DNA of 40,649 nt from Halopseudomonas xinjiangensis (GCA_011050525.1 DRFO01000040.1:1-40649); one strand, 5' to 3'; shown: positions 8,755-17,292, numbered from the stretch's first letter. Numbers and translations are program-made. Notes: generated by a model from the sequence alone, not told the origin.

Positions 8755-9114
8755 ATGAATCGACTATTCAACAAAGCGGCCCAGAACGTACATGGATGGG
8801 AGCGCGCTGTCTCGGTAGGCGGGGGCTTGATGCTGTTAGGCAAAGGCCTGCGGCGCGGCGGTGTGGGTGGTATGGTACAAATTGTGATGGGTGGTATGGC
8901 GGTTTTCCGCGGAATTAGCGGCCACTCCGAGGCCAAGCGGATGCTGGCTGAAACCAATGAAAAGGCGGCATCAATGGATCAGCGATACAGCCATATGCCG
9001 CTCGACTCAGAGGTACACAGCCCGGATTTTGAAAGCCCCAGCGTCAGCATGCCTGACACTACGCCCATGGGCCACGAATCCCACCCGGACTCGCGCCGCG
9101 GCGCTACTAGCTGA
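8755..9114 (+). CDS. YgaP-like transmembrane (DUF2892-type) protein
   Basis: The protein has 119 residues. The first 65 carry the DUF2892/YgaP-transmembrane pattern: NVHGWERAVSVGGGLMLLG, then a second glycine-rich helix VGGMVQIVMGGMAVFRGISG. These probably form a hairpin in the inner membrane. The C-terminal half is hydrophilic and rich in Ser, Pro, His and acidic residues, and looks disordered. The function of stand-alone DUF2892 proteins is not established. GGAGA lies eight bases before the ATG. It is probably monocistronic, followed by the TetR gene after about 130 bases. Confidence 0.75.
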   Translation: MNRLFNKAAQNVHGWERAVSVGGGLMLLGKGLRRGGVGGMVQIVMGGMAVFRGISGHSEAKRMLAETNEKAASMDQRYSHMPLDSEVHSPDFESPSVSMPDTTPMGHESHPDSRRGATS

Positions 9115-9243
9115 GCGGATAATGCTAGTTGGTTTTCCATCAGGTATTTTTAAGAAACTGGACAGGCCGCTCCGGGCGCGCAAGTTGCTCGGAGGCTTTC
9201 CCCACCGTATCATCCCCGCTCCACTTGTAGTCAGGTCCTTCGA

Positions 9244-9879
9244 ATGACAGCCAGCCTACCGCAAAATCATGACGAGCAGATTAAACATGCGCTCGATACC
9301 CCCCTGTCTCGCCGCCTGAAACAGGATTCAAGCCGCGCGACACCGGCTGATGCGCTTGCCTTCGCCCTGGCCCGGTTTGAGGCCGGTGAGCGTGTTGATA
9401 TCAAATCCCTGTGCACCAAACTCAACGTTGATCGCACGACTCTCTTTCGCTGGGTAGGGAACCGGGATCAGCTTCTGACCGAAGTCATGTGGACACTATC
9501 CAAGCGGCTGCTGGCCGACATCGGTACCCGCAACTACTCGGAGAAAGGCGGCGCGCGTATTGCCATGATCGTGGGGGACTATGCTGAAGCTCTCAGCTCC
9601 AGCGAGTTCTTCCGGAAGTTTGTGCAGCGCGAAGGCGAGATAGCCCTGCGTATTCTGACGAAAAAAAGCATTATCCAGCAGCGACTGATCAACCGGCTGG
9701 AACAGCTACTGCAGGCGGAAATGCAGCAGGGGAATCTGAATCCACCGATGTCCTGCCATGATCTTGCTTACGTGATTGTGCGTATCGTTGAGGCGTTCAT
9801 CTACACTGATTTCATAACGGGTGAACCCGCCGAACCGAAGAAGGCCCGGCTGGCTATCAGTGCCTTGCTGCGCGATTGA
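9244..9879 (+). CDS. TetR/AcrR regulator, QsdR-like
   Basis: This 211-residue regulator has a TetR-type helix-turn-helix at about 31-80 (recognition helix around LNVDRTTLFRWVGNRDQLL), in which the usual Tyr-Tyr/His-F is replaced by TTLFRW, as in QsdR-type regulators. The C-terminal ligand domain of about 125 residues fits the QsdR family, including REGEIALRILT (137-147). QsdR itself controls a lactonase operon, but the signal is unknown here. The gene is convergent with the large lipase gene at 9933, and any target promoter is not evident. The ATG at 9244 has no strong ribosome site. Confidence 0.82.
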   Translation: MTASLPQNHDEQIKHALDTPLSRRLKQDSSRATPADALAFALARFEAGERVDIKSLCTKLNVDRTTLFRWVGNRDQLLTEVMWTLSKRLLADIGTRNYSEKGGARIAMIVGDYAEALSSSEFFRKFVQREGEIALRILTKKSIIQQRLINRLEQLLQAEMQQGNLNPPMSCHDLAYVIVRIVEAFIYTDFITGEPAEPKKARLAISALLRD

Positions 9880-9887
9880 ATCAGCCC

Positions 9888-9916
9888 GGCGACTGTCACC
9901 TTCCATGACAGCCGCC
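9888..9916. terminator. Hairpin between convergent TetR and lipase genes
   Basis: CTGTCA (9893-9898) pairs with TGACAG (9906-9911). GGCG (9888-9891) and CGCC (9913-9916) extend the stem across one A/C mismatch, and the loop is seven bases. It lies just after the TetR stop and just before the lipase stop, so it could end both transcripts. No T-run follows on the plus strand. Confidence 0.5.
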
Positions 9917-9932
9917 GTCTGGCTATAGCGCT

Positions 9933-12074
9933 CTATTGAATAAAATTAAGTTGTTCGGGCAGCTCTTTTATCGGCGTTTCGAAGTATTTGTTCTCAATCT
10001 CCGGGACGGTCCTCACTGCTCCGTCAGAGGTGAAAAACTTGGCTATCTGGCGCTGCGCGGCAATGGCAAACATGATAGGAGGCCGACCCTGTTGGAAATC
10101 GATAAGAAACATATGGCCGCTCGGACTTACAGCTTCCATTTTCGCGGCCTCATCGGTTCGATAGTAGGTAGTCCTGTCTTTCAGATCACCCGCCCGTATC
10201 AGAGTACTCGACGTAGGGTTAGGGACTAGAGAGTCACCCTTGGCGATCTGGAATATCACGGGTTTTGCTCTGTTACCCGCCAGTGGGCGCTTGCGAAGGT
10301 ATGGCGCAAAGGCAACTGGGCTACCGCTCTGCATCGACCATACCGACCGATCTATATATTTCTGGATTTCCATTGCTTTATCCGCACGGACGATCTTTGG
10401 CTGCTCGTTGCGCAACGGCATGTCTTCTACAAACTTTCCATGGTCATTAGTGAGCTTGGGGTTGCGTTGATTCAAAGCACGTTCCAGCTCAAAACGGAAT
10501 CCGCCTAGCCGTCCGGCTTCTACAATCGGCCCACCAGGAACGACGAGTGCACCGGCACGTACCTTCGGCTCGACAGCGGTGAGCATGGTGCCGTATATAC
10601 CGCCCAGCGAATGACCTGCGTAGTAGATCCGGTCTGGGTCGAGATCCCGTATGCCGTCGCCGGTTGCATCAACACCCATTTCTATCTGCCGCACCAGTTG
10701 CATGAGGTCCGCTACCTGCTGTCGCAGGCCGTCGCGGTAGGAAAGCAGCGCGTAATCGTCGATAGCGCTTAGGCCTTCGTTGCCGTCGATGTTTCCGTCC
10801 TTGTTCTGGTCGATCCCGCGCCCCCCGGCCGGCACGCTGATCTCGGCAGCCTGATTCGCCATGCTCAGCTCAAGAGTTCCTTCACTGCCACCGCCGTGTC
10901 CTACCACGTTAATCATTACGGTGGCGATGCCGTTACTCGCCATCACGGCAGGAATATTCCAGCTTAGATCAAACATGTTCATCAGTAGCCCGTGGCCGAA
11001 CAGGGCAACCGGCCAGCCGCCGGCAGGCATGGGTCCCTTGGGCAGAAAAATCTGCACTATCCGGTCTTCTCTGCTTTGCACTCTGGGCTGGCCACTCTTG
11101 GTTGGAGTGGTTGGAATAATACCCATCTCAGTTAGGTAATTCGGTGAGGAAAACCGGCCATAGGCGACTTTATCTACCACGTTGTCAAAAAAACGCAGAT
11201 TGGCAAGTGCACTGGTTAAAGGACTTAAATCAAACGGACTTGCATGAGTCATTGCCCTGTTCTGGCGTTTGAAAACGGCGCTATCGATGTCTCTGACTGT
11301 AAACAGCGCCCGGGTGTTGACGGTACCCTTCTGGGCGATGTTGAAATCAATCGGTGCAGGCGCCGTAGCCTTGATCTGGTTTCTGATTTTCACCAGGTCA
11401 CCCGCGGCAGTCTGGGTTGTAAACAGGGCCAGCCCGCGCATCCGCTCGCCTGGCAGGTAATCAACCCCGATCCACATCTGGATTCGGAGATGCTCCCTGT
11501 ACTTGGCGGAGCTGGGGTGGGAATCGGAATTCAGCTGATCATACCAGCCGCGCTCCAGAGGGTCTCCATCAGCGTCTCGTACCCCGTCTGTCACGACCAC
11601 CAGATACTGGGTGCGCTCCTTAAGAAGCTCGTTCGGCTCAAAGGCCGCTGTGTTGGTTACGGGATCCCAGACCATCCGGTTGATACTAATACGCTCACCT
11701 CGGCCGTGGCCAGTACCCACTTCCCCACCGTTGATGAGATATACCGTGTAACCATTCAGCGTGGCGGGATCGATGGGGCCAGTGAACGGCACCGTGATTC
11801 GCGCCTGCAGATTAAAGCCGTCCAACTGGTTCAGGATCCTGACCTCGTGACAGTCAGAGGTATTTGTCCAGGGGCAGCCGTCTGGGGTGGGCAGGTTGAT
11901 GCGCAGGCCAGTTGCCTGCCGGGAATCAGCCACGGTGAAGTAATCTGCAGGAAAGACAGCACTCGACGGTTGCGAAAGATCGAACTTCACGCTGACGCCG
12001 GCGGCCTGAACGTTGGCCGCCATTAGAGAGGCCAGGGTTAAACCTACTAACCACCTTATGGGATTGCACTGCAT
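9933..12074 (-). CDS. Large secreted lipase with VolA-type N-terminal domain
   Basis: The protein has 713 residues with a signal peptide of about 24 residues (NVQA). The N-terminal part (about 27-310) resembles the bacterial virulence-factor lipase N-terminal domain found in Vibrio VolA. The C-terminal alpha/beta hydrolase has FGHGLLMN (359-366) as the oxyanion strand, the nucleophile Ser489 in GHSLGG, and GDSLVP and SGHMF supplying acid and base near 620-665. DQNKDGNIDGNEG (422-434) resembles a calcium-binding EF-hand or dockerin loop. VolA cleaves lysophospholipids at the cell surface. The substrate here is inferred only at the ester or lipid level. There is no lipobox cysteine, so it is probably secreted. 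It is 45 bases downstream of the GH16 stop on the same strand, perhaps cotranscribed. Confidence 0.82.
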   Translation of the reverse strand: MQCNPIRWLVGLTLASLMAANVQAAGVSVKFDLSQPSSAVFPADYFTVADSRQATGLRINLPTPDGCPWTNTSDCHEVRILNQLDGFNLQARITVPFTGPIDPATLNGYTVYLINGGEVGTGHGRGERISINRMVWDPVTNTAAFEPNELLKERTQYLVVVTDGVRDADGDPLERGWYDQLNSDSHPSSAKYREHLRIQMWIGVDYLPGERMRGLALFTTQTAAGDLVKIRNQIKATAPAPIDFNIAQKGTVNTRALFTVRDIDSAVFKRQNRAMTHASPFDLSPLTSALANLRFFDNVVDKVAYGRFSSPNYLTEMGIIPTTPTKSGQPRVQSREDRIVQIFLPKGPMPAGGWPVALFGHGLLMNMFDLSWNIPAVMASNGIATVMINVVGHGGGSEGTLELSMANQAAEISVPAGGRGIDQNKDGNIDGNEGLSAIDDYALLSYRDGLRQQVADLMQLVRQIEMGVDATGDGIRDLDPDRIYYAGHSLGGIYGTMLTAVEPKVRAGALVVPGGPIVEAGRLGGFRFELERALNQRNPKLTNDHGKFVEDMPLRNEQPKIVRADKAMEIQKYIDRSVWSMQSGSPVAFAPYLRKRPLAGNRAKPVIFQIAKGDSLVPNPTSSTLIRAGDLKDRTTYYRTDEAAKMEAVSPSGHMFLIDFQQGRPPIMFAIAAQRQIAKFFTSDGAVRTVPEIENKYFETPIKELPEQLNFIQ

Positions 12075-12119
12075 GGGAATATCCTCGGATCGTTCTATGT
12101 GTTTTCTTGTTTTTGTTTG

Positions 12120-13181
12120 TCAGTCTTCCTGGTGCTGGTAAACCCGCACCCAGTCGATTTCGTAGGCTGGCGGGCTCGCCTGATCTTTCTCCACACTGGA
12201 AATGGCCGCACGCCAGATGGTGCCGTCCGGGTCGCAGTTGTCTAGAGGATGCCTCTGAATGGGCGCATAAAGGCAAGCATCCAGGTCTCGGCTGTAACCC
12301 AAACGATCATCCGGATGGCCGATCCATCGGCCACCAACGGCCAGATTGATGGCGATATCCCATAACGGCTCGCCTGGGCGGCGCTTGACCCACTCGGGGT
12401 CGATGTTGGTGTGTTGGTAATACAGCTCATCGTTCAGGTAGAACTTGAAAAGCACGTCCTTGCCGGCAGGGAGAATTTCCACCGCCCAGGTATGCCAACC
12501 TGGAGTCGTGGTTGGGGCCTCGAACGCCTTGCCTGCCCCTTTATTGCTTACCCATCGCTCCGACCCGTCCGGGCGGTGCGTCGTATACGGGTGGGGCTTC
12601 CCTTCATCCAGCAAATCTTCATGCGCTTTCTTGAGAAACAGATCCAGGTGAAGCTTGCCATGGGTCTTTCCTGGAGTCGTTGAATGGAAATACTCCATCA
12701 CATCGACCTCGGCTACACCTGCTCCATCCCGGTGACGCAGCCAAAACGCGGGCCACAGGCCTTGGCCATGCGGGACCCGAGCTCGCATCTCGAAGCGCCC
12801 GAAGCGTGGGAAGTAACGGCGCTCTCGGGTGTCGAGAAAGCCGCTGGTGAAATCCATTACTTTGCCGTGGTTGTCTCCGCCTTGTATCGTCGCCCGCTCG
12901 CGTCTGGCAGTGATGACCACCTTGTCGCGCTCGATCTTGACGTTGTCAGACATGCTCGCCTGAAGTTCAAGGTTCGCGCTGCCGTAGTCCGAATGGTTCA
13001 GGGTACGCCACTGTTCGGCAAATTCGGGATGGGAAAAATCATCGAAAAAGACCAGCTTCATACCGGGGAGTTCTGGGGGTGTCGTTGGCGTCCCAGAGTC
13101 CGGGTTTACTGCGAAGACAGGGGAAGCCCCGAATGCGCTGACTACAAGCACGGCCAGCAAGGAGCGTGGGGATCGCTTCAT
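12120..13181 (-). CDS. Secreted GH16-family endo-beta-glucanase
   Basis: The protein has 353 residues with a signal peptide ending VFA (about 24). The GH16 jelly-roll fold spans about 41-350. The signature ExDxxE is seen as EVDVME, giving nucleophile Glu158, Asp160 and acid/base Glu163. Upstream, GRFEMRARVPHGQGLWPAFW (128-147) is the family cleft. GH16 enzymes cut beta-1,3, mixed beta-1,3/1,4 glucans, agar or carrageenan. The subfamily is not assigned, with laminarinase-like activity the default guess. The ATG at 13181 is preferred to 13217 because GGGAA lies before it and the signal peptide then starts cleanly. It is followed on the same strand by the lipase gene and divergent from the diguanylate cyclase gene. 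Confidence 0.87.
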   Translation of the reverse strand: MKRSPRSLLAVLVVSAFGASPVFAVNPDSGTPTTPPELPGMKLVFFDDFSHPEFAEQWRTLNHSDYGSANLELQASMSDNVKIERDKVVITARRERATIQGGDNHGKVMDFTSGFLDTRERRYFPRFGRFEMRARVPHGQGLWPAFWLRHRDGAGVAEVDVMEYFHSTTPGKTHGKLHLDLFLKKAHEDLLDEGKPHPYTTHRPDGSERWVSNKGAGKAFEAPTTTPGWHTWAVEILPAGKDVLFKFYLNDELYYQHTNIDPEWVKRRPGEPLWDIAINLAVGGRWIGHPDDRLGYSRDLDACLYAPIQRHPLDNCDPDGTIWRAAISSVEKDQASPPAYEIDWVRVYQHQED

Positions 13182-13603
13182 ATTGTTATTCCCATTTCTG
13201 AGATTGGTTTCGAACAAACCTGGAGCCCCAGGATTGGTCCGGTTATGGATTTTCCAAGCAAGACATCAGGGCGAAGCCACTCATTGCTATCCGAGCACAA
13301 TATGTTCATAGGTTACGCAATGTCAACATCTACTGTTTTGTTGCAAACGCTTAAAGAGAGAACTGGTTCTTAATTTGAACAAATAAAAGTTCTGCCCTCG
13401 AAAACGCGTGGTTGCCTGACCACCAGGCAACCTATTAAGATGGCCTATCGCCTATTTACCGGTGGGCCGATTCTGATAAAACAAATACAACAAACGACTT
13501 AAGCGCCTGACCATATTTGTATTCTTGGGCGTGAGATATCCGCGCAACGTTAGCCAGTTTGGCTGCGCCGGGTGTCCGAGGGGTCATACCAAAAGGTGTA
13601 TAT
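13182..13603. other. 422-base divergent promoter region between GH16 and GGDEF genes
   Basis: No gene was found here. It contains the inverted repeat at 13410-13432 and an AT-rich stretch around 13320-13390, which should hold the GH16 promoter. A GCAAACGCTT segment near 13333 resembles half of a LacI-family operator but is not symmetrical enough to call. Confidence 0.5.
13410..13432. promoter_or_regulatory. 9-base perfect inverted repeat
   Basis: GGTTGCCTG (13410-13418) is followed by a five-base spacer and its exact complement CAGGCAACC (13424-13432). It lies midway in the divergent region, 228 bases upstream of the GH16 start and 171 bases upstream of the GGDEF start. No T-run follows on either strand. 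An operator is therefore at least as likely as a terminator. Confidence 0.4.
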
Positions 13604-14731
13604 ATGGCGCTCAGATTCAAAGAGACCCCTACCAACGCCGCTCGACAGACCCTGCGTATTCGCACGTTACGCATGTCCGCTACATCCTATGTCGGGGTAT
13701 TCGGTCTGGTCGGATTCTGCTGGTATCAGGACGCGTTTCCGCTACGGGTGGTTTTCGAATACGGGCTTATGGTACTGGCACTGCTAGCCGCTTTTTATGT
13801 CCTTTTTCGCAGCAATCTCAACCTCCGCTTTCCCGATCCCAGCCTGACGCTGCTGCAATGCTGCGTGGCCTTCCTCCCGACGTTATGGGTGATCTATTGG
13901 GCGGATGATTTTTCGGCGCGAGCGGCATTACTGGTGATCTCGACCCTGCCAGCTCTTTATGGCGTGCTGGCACTCGATACGCGGCGGCTGCTGTTTCTCG
14001 CCGCCTTTTATGCCACTACCTATGCGTTGCTGATGACCACCCTGTGGTTGCAGAAACCGCAACAGATCAATCCTTCTGCCGAGGCTACCGTGCTTTTGGC
14101 GTTCACTATGGTGATGCTCCAGTCCGCCACGGTAGGCGGATTTATCAGCGGGCTTCGTCAGGCGCTGCGCCAGCGTAATACCAAACTGCAGACCACCATG
14201 GGCGAGTTGAACGCTGCGCTGACAGAGCTCAATGTGCTGGCCAGCCGCGATGCCCTGACAGGCGCCTTCAACCGACGCCACTTGTATGCCGTTCTCACCG
14301 AAGAAGTGGTTCGCTGCGAACGTGGACGCAAGCAGGCGCCGCTCAGCCTGTGCATGCTGGATATCGACCATTTCAAACAGGTCAATGACGTCCACGGGCA
14401 CCAGGCCGGCGACGCGATTTTATGCAAGGTAGCCGCTACGACCGAACAGAGCCTGCGCTGCATCGACAGTTGTGCCCGCTATGGCGGTGAGGAGTTTTTG
14501 CTGGTACTCCCGCAAACCCCCCTGGAAGGTGCTCATACAGTGGCAGAACGACTTCGCGTTGAAATCGCAGCACTGAAGTTTCCAGAGGTAGCCGCCGATT
14601 TGAAAGTGACTATTTCTGTAGGCGTCGCCCAATACGTGGAAGGGGAATTGATCGACGCCACCATAGCACGCGCTGATGCGGCGCTATACGCTGCAAAGCA
14701 CGCGGGTCGCAACAGGGTGGCGATGGCCTAG
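13604..14731 (+). CDS. Membrane diguanylate cyclase (GGDEF)
   Basis: The protein has 375 residues. Six membrane helices (about 27-40, 48-67, 81-100, 106-123, 128-149, 160-182) form an uncharacterised N-terminal sensor. A short coiled segment and a GGDEF domain (about 212-375) follow. The active site is intact as GGEEF at 294-298, and the product-inhibition site RxxD is present as RCID at 285-288. The enzyme should join two GTP into cyclic di-GMP and be feedback inhibited. The start at 13604 follows AAAGGTG. The frame is open 15 codons further upstream without a ribosome site. Cyclic di-GMP commonly controls exopolysaccharide and motility, which fits the neighbouring glycanases, but a link is inference. 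Confidence 0.9.
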   Translation: MALRFKETPTNAARQTLRIRTLRMSATSYVGVFGLVGFCWYQDAFPLRVVFEYGLMVLALLAAFYVLFRSNLNLRFPDPSLTLLQCCVAFLPTLWVIYWADDFSARAALLVISTLPALYGVLALDTRRLLFLAAFYATTYALLMTTLWLQKPQQINPSAEATVLLAFTMVMLQSATVGGFISGLRQALRQRNTKLQTTMGELNAALTELNVLASRDALTGAFNRRHLYAVLTEEVVRCERGRKQAPLSLCMLDIDHFKQVNDVHGHQAGDAILCKVAATTEQSLRCIDSCARYGGEEFLLVLPQTPLEGAHTVAERLRVEIAALKFPEVAADLKVTISVGVAQYVEGELIDATIARADAALYAAKHAGRNRVAMA

Positions 14732-14753
14732 GCCCAAGGTTCTGGGGGTCGGC

Positions 14754-14882
14754 TCAGTCTTTCCCCTTGCTGCCCTGCCCCTGCTCTCCACTCTTGAGGA
14801 CAATCGCAATACTGCAGATGCATGCCGCCGCCACTGCAACACTCAGCATGATGTCCAGCTCCAATCCCAGGGCACTCACCAT
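14754..14882 (-). CDS. Small single-pass membrane protein, 42 residues
   Basis: This short frame begins at an ATG preceded by AGGAGAG at ideal spacing. It encodes 42 residues: an acidic N-terminus, one hydrophobic helix at about 9-29 (DIMLSVAVAAACICSIAIVL) and a hydrophilic, glycine- and lysine-rich tail. The helix contains two cysteines (21 and 23). It follows the ppnN stop by about 94 bases on the same strand and may be its distal cistron. I do not recognise the family. The strong ribosome site and the clean membrane-helix and charged-tail pattern make it a likely real gene. Confidence 0.6.
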   Translation of the reverse strand: MVSALGLELDIMLSVAVAAACICSIAIVLKSGEQGQGSKGKD

Positions 14883-14976
14883 TGTCGCTCTCCTGATTTC
14901 AGGCGTAATGTCAGATAGCTATGACGACAAAATGCCCGGATTGGTTCCCAACTGATCAGCCGGTGTGGCTACGCTG

Positions 14977-16332
14977 TCAGGTTACAACCCGATAACAAGG
15001 CACATAGGTGGCGCCCCCCGGCAGCTTCATGCGGTGCTGTTCGACAAAGGCTTGCAGCAATTTGTCCAAGGGTTCCATTACGGCTGCCTCACCGCGAATT
15101 TCGTAGGGGCCGTATTGCTCGATGCGGCGGATGCCCTTGTCTTTCACGTTGCCGGCAACGATGCCGGAAAAGGCGCGCCGCAGGTTAGCCGCCAGCTCGT
15201 GCGGTGGCAGATCGCGGGTCAATTGGAGGCTCGCCATGTTTTCGTGGGTGGGGTCGAATGGCCGCTGGAAACTTTCTTCTATTTTGAGAAGCCAATTGAA
15301 ATGGAAGGCGTCCTGACGCTCCCGGCGGAACTGTTTGACTGTCTGGAGCCCCTCGGTCATCTGTCTTGCAACGTCTGCGGGATTGTCGATGATGACCTGA
15401 TAATGGCGCTGCGCCTCCTCCCCCAGGGTAGCGCCGACGAAAGCGTGCAACTGTTGCAGGTAAGGCGCCGCACTCCTTGGGCCGGTCAGGATCACCGGGA
15501 ACGGCAGCTCGCGGTTGTCTGGATGCAAAAGAATACCGAGCAGATAAAGAAACTCTTCGGCTGTCCCGACGCCGCCAGGAAAAATAATGATGCCGTGACC
15601 GACGCGCACGAACGATTCCAGACGTTTCTCGATATCCGGAAGAATCACCAGCTCGTTGACAATCGGATTGGGCGCCTCGGCCGCAATGATGCCCGGCTCG
15701 GTGAGTCCCAGGTAGCGGCCATGAACGATGCGCTGCTTGGCGTGGGCGATGGTGGCGCCCTTCATCGGCCCTTTCATTACGCCGGGTCCGCAACCGGTGC
15801 AGATGTCCAGGCTGCGCAGGCCCAGTTCGTGGCCGACTTTCTTGGTGTATTTGTATTCTTCGGTATTGATCGAATGCCCACCCCAGCACACTACCATTTT
15901 TGGCTCTGCGCCGGGCCGCAGCGTGCGGGCGTTGCGCAGCAGGTGAAAGACATAATCGGTGATGCCTTGCGAACTGCTCAGGTCAATGCGCGGGCTGCCC
16001 AGTTCGCTTTCGGTATAGACGATGTCACGCAGGGCGCTGAATAGCATCTCGCGGGTGCTGGCGATCATCTCGCCATCAACGAAGGCATCCGCCGGTGCGT
16101 TGAGCAGCTCCAGGCGCACGCCTCGATCCTGCTGGTGGATGCGTACCTCAAAGTCTTCGTAGGCCTCAAGGATGGTCTTGGCATTGTCAATCTGCGCGCC
16201 GGTATTGAGAATCGCCAGGGCGCACTGGCGGAACAGCTTATAGGTACTGCCCGACCCGGCCTCGCTCAGTTGCTGCACTTCACGCTGGGACAGCGTCTCC
16301 AGACTGCCCCTTGGGGTTACTGAAACATTCAT
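14977..16332 (-). CDS. ppnN: Nucleotide 5'-monophosphate nucleosidase PpnN (LOG family)
   Basis: This 451-residue protein matches Escherichia coli PpnN (YgdH) along its whole length, beginning MNVSVTPRGSLETLSQREV. The central LOG (Rossmann-like) domain has CGPGVMKGPMKGA (181-193) and the nucleotide-binding PGGVGTAEE (252-260). PpnN cleaves nucleotide monophosphates, releasing free base and ribose-5-phosphate, and is known to bind (p)ppGpp, linking nucleotide pools to stress. The start at 16332 is chosen by homology. An in-frame ATG at 16347 adds five residues, and neither has a strong ribosome site. It is downstream of the SH3-domain gene on the same strand, with 86 bases between them. Confidence 0.92.
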   Translation of the reverse strand: MNVSVTPRGSLETLSQREVQQLSEAGSGSTYKLFRQCALAILNTGAQIDNAKTILEAYEDFEVRIHQQDRGVRLELLNAPADAFVDGEMIASTREMLFSALRDIVYTESELGSPRIDLSSSQGITDYVFHLLRNARTLRPGAEPKMVVCWGGHSINTEEYKYTKKVGHELGLRSLDICTGCGPGVMKGPMKGATIAHAKQRIVHGRYLGLTEPGIIAAEAPNPIVNELVILPDIEKRLESFVRVGHGIIIFPGGVGTAEEFLYLLGILLHPDNRELPFPVILTGPRSAAPYLQQLHAFVGATLGEEAQRHYQVIIDNPADVARQMTEGLQTVKQFRRERQDAFHFNWLLKIEESFQRPFDPTHENMASLQLTRDLPPHELAANLRRAFSGIVAGNVKDKGIRRIEQYGPYEIRGEAAVMEPLDKLLQAFVEQHRMKLPGGATYVPCYRVVT

Positions 16333-16418
16333 TACATGTCTGCGCATTCTAGGTTCCGACCAGTGAATAATGCTCCCATCTTACCTCAGCGGCGCAGCGA
16401 CTGGCGCGAGGATAGCTC

Positions 16419-17114
16419 TCACACCCAGCCATCGTTGCGCTTGCGGCTACGAGTCATGGACGGCAGGATCAGACCCACAAGCAGGCCCGCGCCAGCAATG
16501 CCACCGCCATAGACCATGTAGCGCATCAGCACTTCCTGGTTTTCATCGCCCAGGCGCGCCTGGGCGGTGCGCAATTCAGACTGAGCCTCCACCAGCTCGG
16601 CGTGCAATGCCTGGCGGTTCGCTTCCAGCTCTTCAACCAACGCTTTACGTGAATTCAGCGTTTCCTGCATGCCTTGCACACGGCTCTCCCAACTTTGGTC
16701 GATGGTTTCCAGTTGTTCGCTCAACTCCGCGACCTGCTGCTCCAGTTGCGGCAAGCGCTCGGCCTGACCGGGCACCTGCTGCAGATCACTACTGGGAACC
16801 CAGACGGTATCGCCTGATTCGCTGCGCACGCGACTGTAATCACCCTGGGTGCTGACCAGCTCAACCCGCTCGCCGGAGGTCAGGGTGCCGACAATGCGAT
16901 AGCCATCAGTCGGGCCGCTGCGCACATAGGTATTCAGACTGTCACTGACCCAGCGCGCGGTGCTGTCAGATTCCTGACTGTCAGACTCCTGTGCGTATAC
17001 GGGGCCAAATGCCGTAAGCAGACTGCCGAGCAGCCAAGCGCCGAGGACTTGAGGCCGCACGCTGACGCAGCAGGAACGGGACAGAGGCGCAGAAAGATGA
17101 TGAGATATGGGCAT
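16419..17114 (-). CDS. SH3-domain membrane protein (TIGR04211 family)
   Basis: The protein has 231 residues. A signal peptide or anchor lies at about 20-42 (VYAQ), and a bacterial SH3 domain at about 55-112 (RWVSDSLNTYVRSGPTDGY, then VELVSTQGDYSRVR). A coiled coil follows at about 118-195, then a C-terminal membrane helix near 203-222 with the basic tail SRKRN. This is the standard layout of TIGR04211 (E. coli YgiM-like) proteins. They probably sit in the inner membrane with the SH3 domain in the periplasm, and their function is unknown. I use the ATG at 17114. A TTG at 17129 would add five residues, and no good ribosome site is visible. Confidence 0.87.
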   Translation of the reverse strand: MPISHHLSAPLSRSCCVSVRPQVLGAWLLGSLLTAFGPVYAQESDSQESDSTARWVSDSLNTYVRSGPTDGYRIVGTLTSGERVELVSTQGDYSRVRSESGDTVWVPSSDLQQVPGQAERLPQLEQQVAELSEQLETIDQSWESRVQGMQETLNSRKALVEELEANRQALHAELVEAQSELRTAQARLGDENQEVLMRYMVYGGGIAGAGLLVGLILPSMTRSRKRNDGWV

Positions 17115-17173
17115 AATTATTTTTCGCAAAAAGGCAGATTAGGGTCCCGATTACCGGGCCGGTTAGCGAGGGG

Positions 17174-17205
17174 CACAGTTTGATAAAACTTTATCAGCAA
17201 CTGTG
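17174..17205. promoter_or_regulatory. Long compound inverted repeat between maa and the SH3 gene
   Basis: The core TGATAAA (17181-17187) and TTTATCA (17190-17196) is separated by two bases and is perfectly symmetrical. It is flanked by CACAGTT (17174-17180) and AACTGTG (17199-17205), offset by two extra bases on the right. This makes a 14-base two-part dyad about 60 bases upstream of the SH3-gene start. No T-run follows, so a dimeric operator or a structured leader is likelier than a terminator. Confidence 0.5.
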
Positions 17206-17292
17206 CGGCGGACGAAAGGTGATTGGCGCTACGGGAACAGGCTGCTGGCCTGGCCAGATACACCGTCCCCGCGGTCCGCCAGCTGAGTGACA

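Noticed and set aside
11244..12026. Open frame opposite the lipase gene
   Set aside because: The lipase on the minus strand has signal peptide, domains and catalytic motif. The opposite frame has none.
14965..16044. Long open frame on the plus strand across ppnN
   Set aside because: It is the antisense of a conserved enzyme gene, has no ribosome site and no recognisable protein. GC-rich codon use creates such frames.
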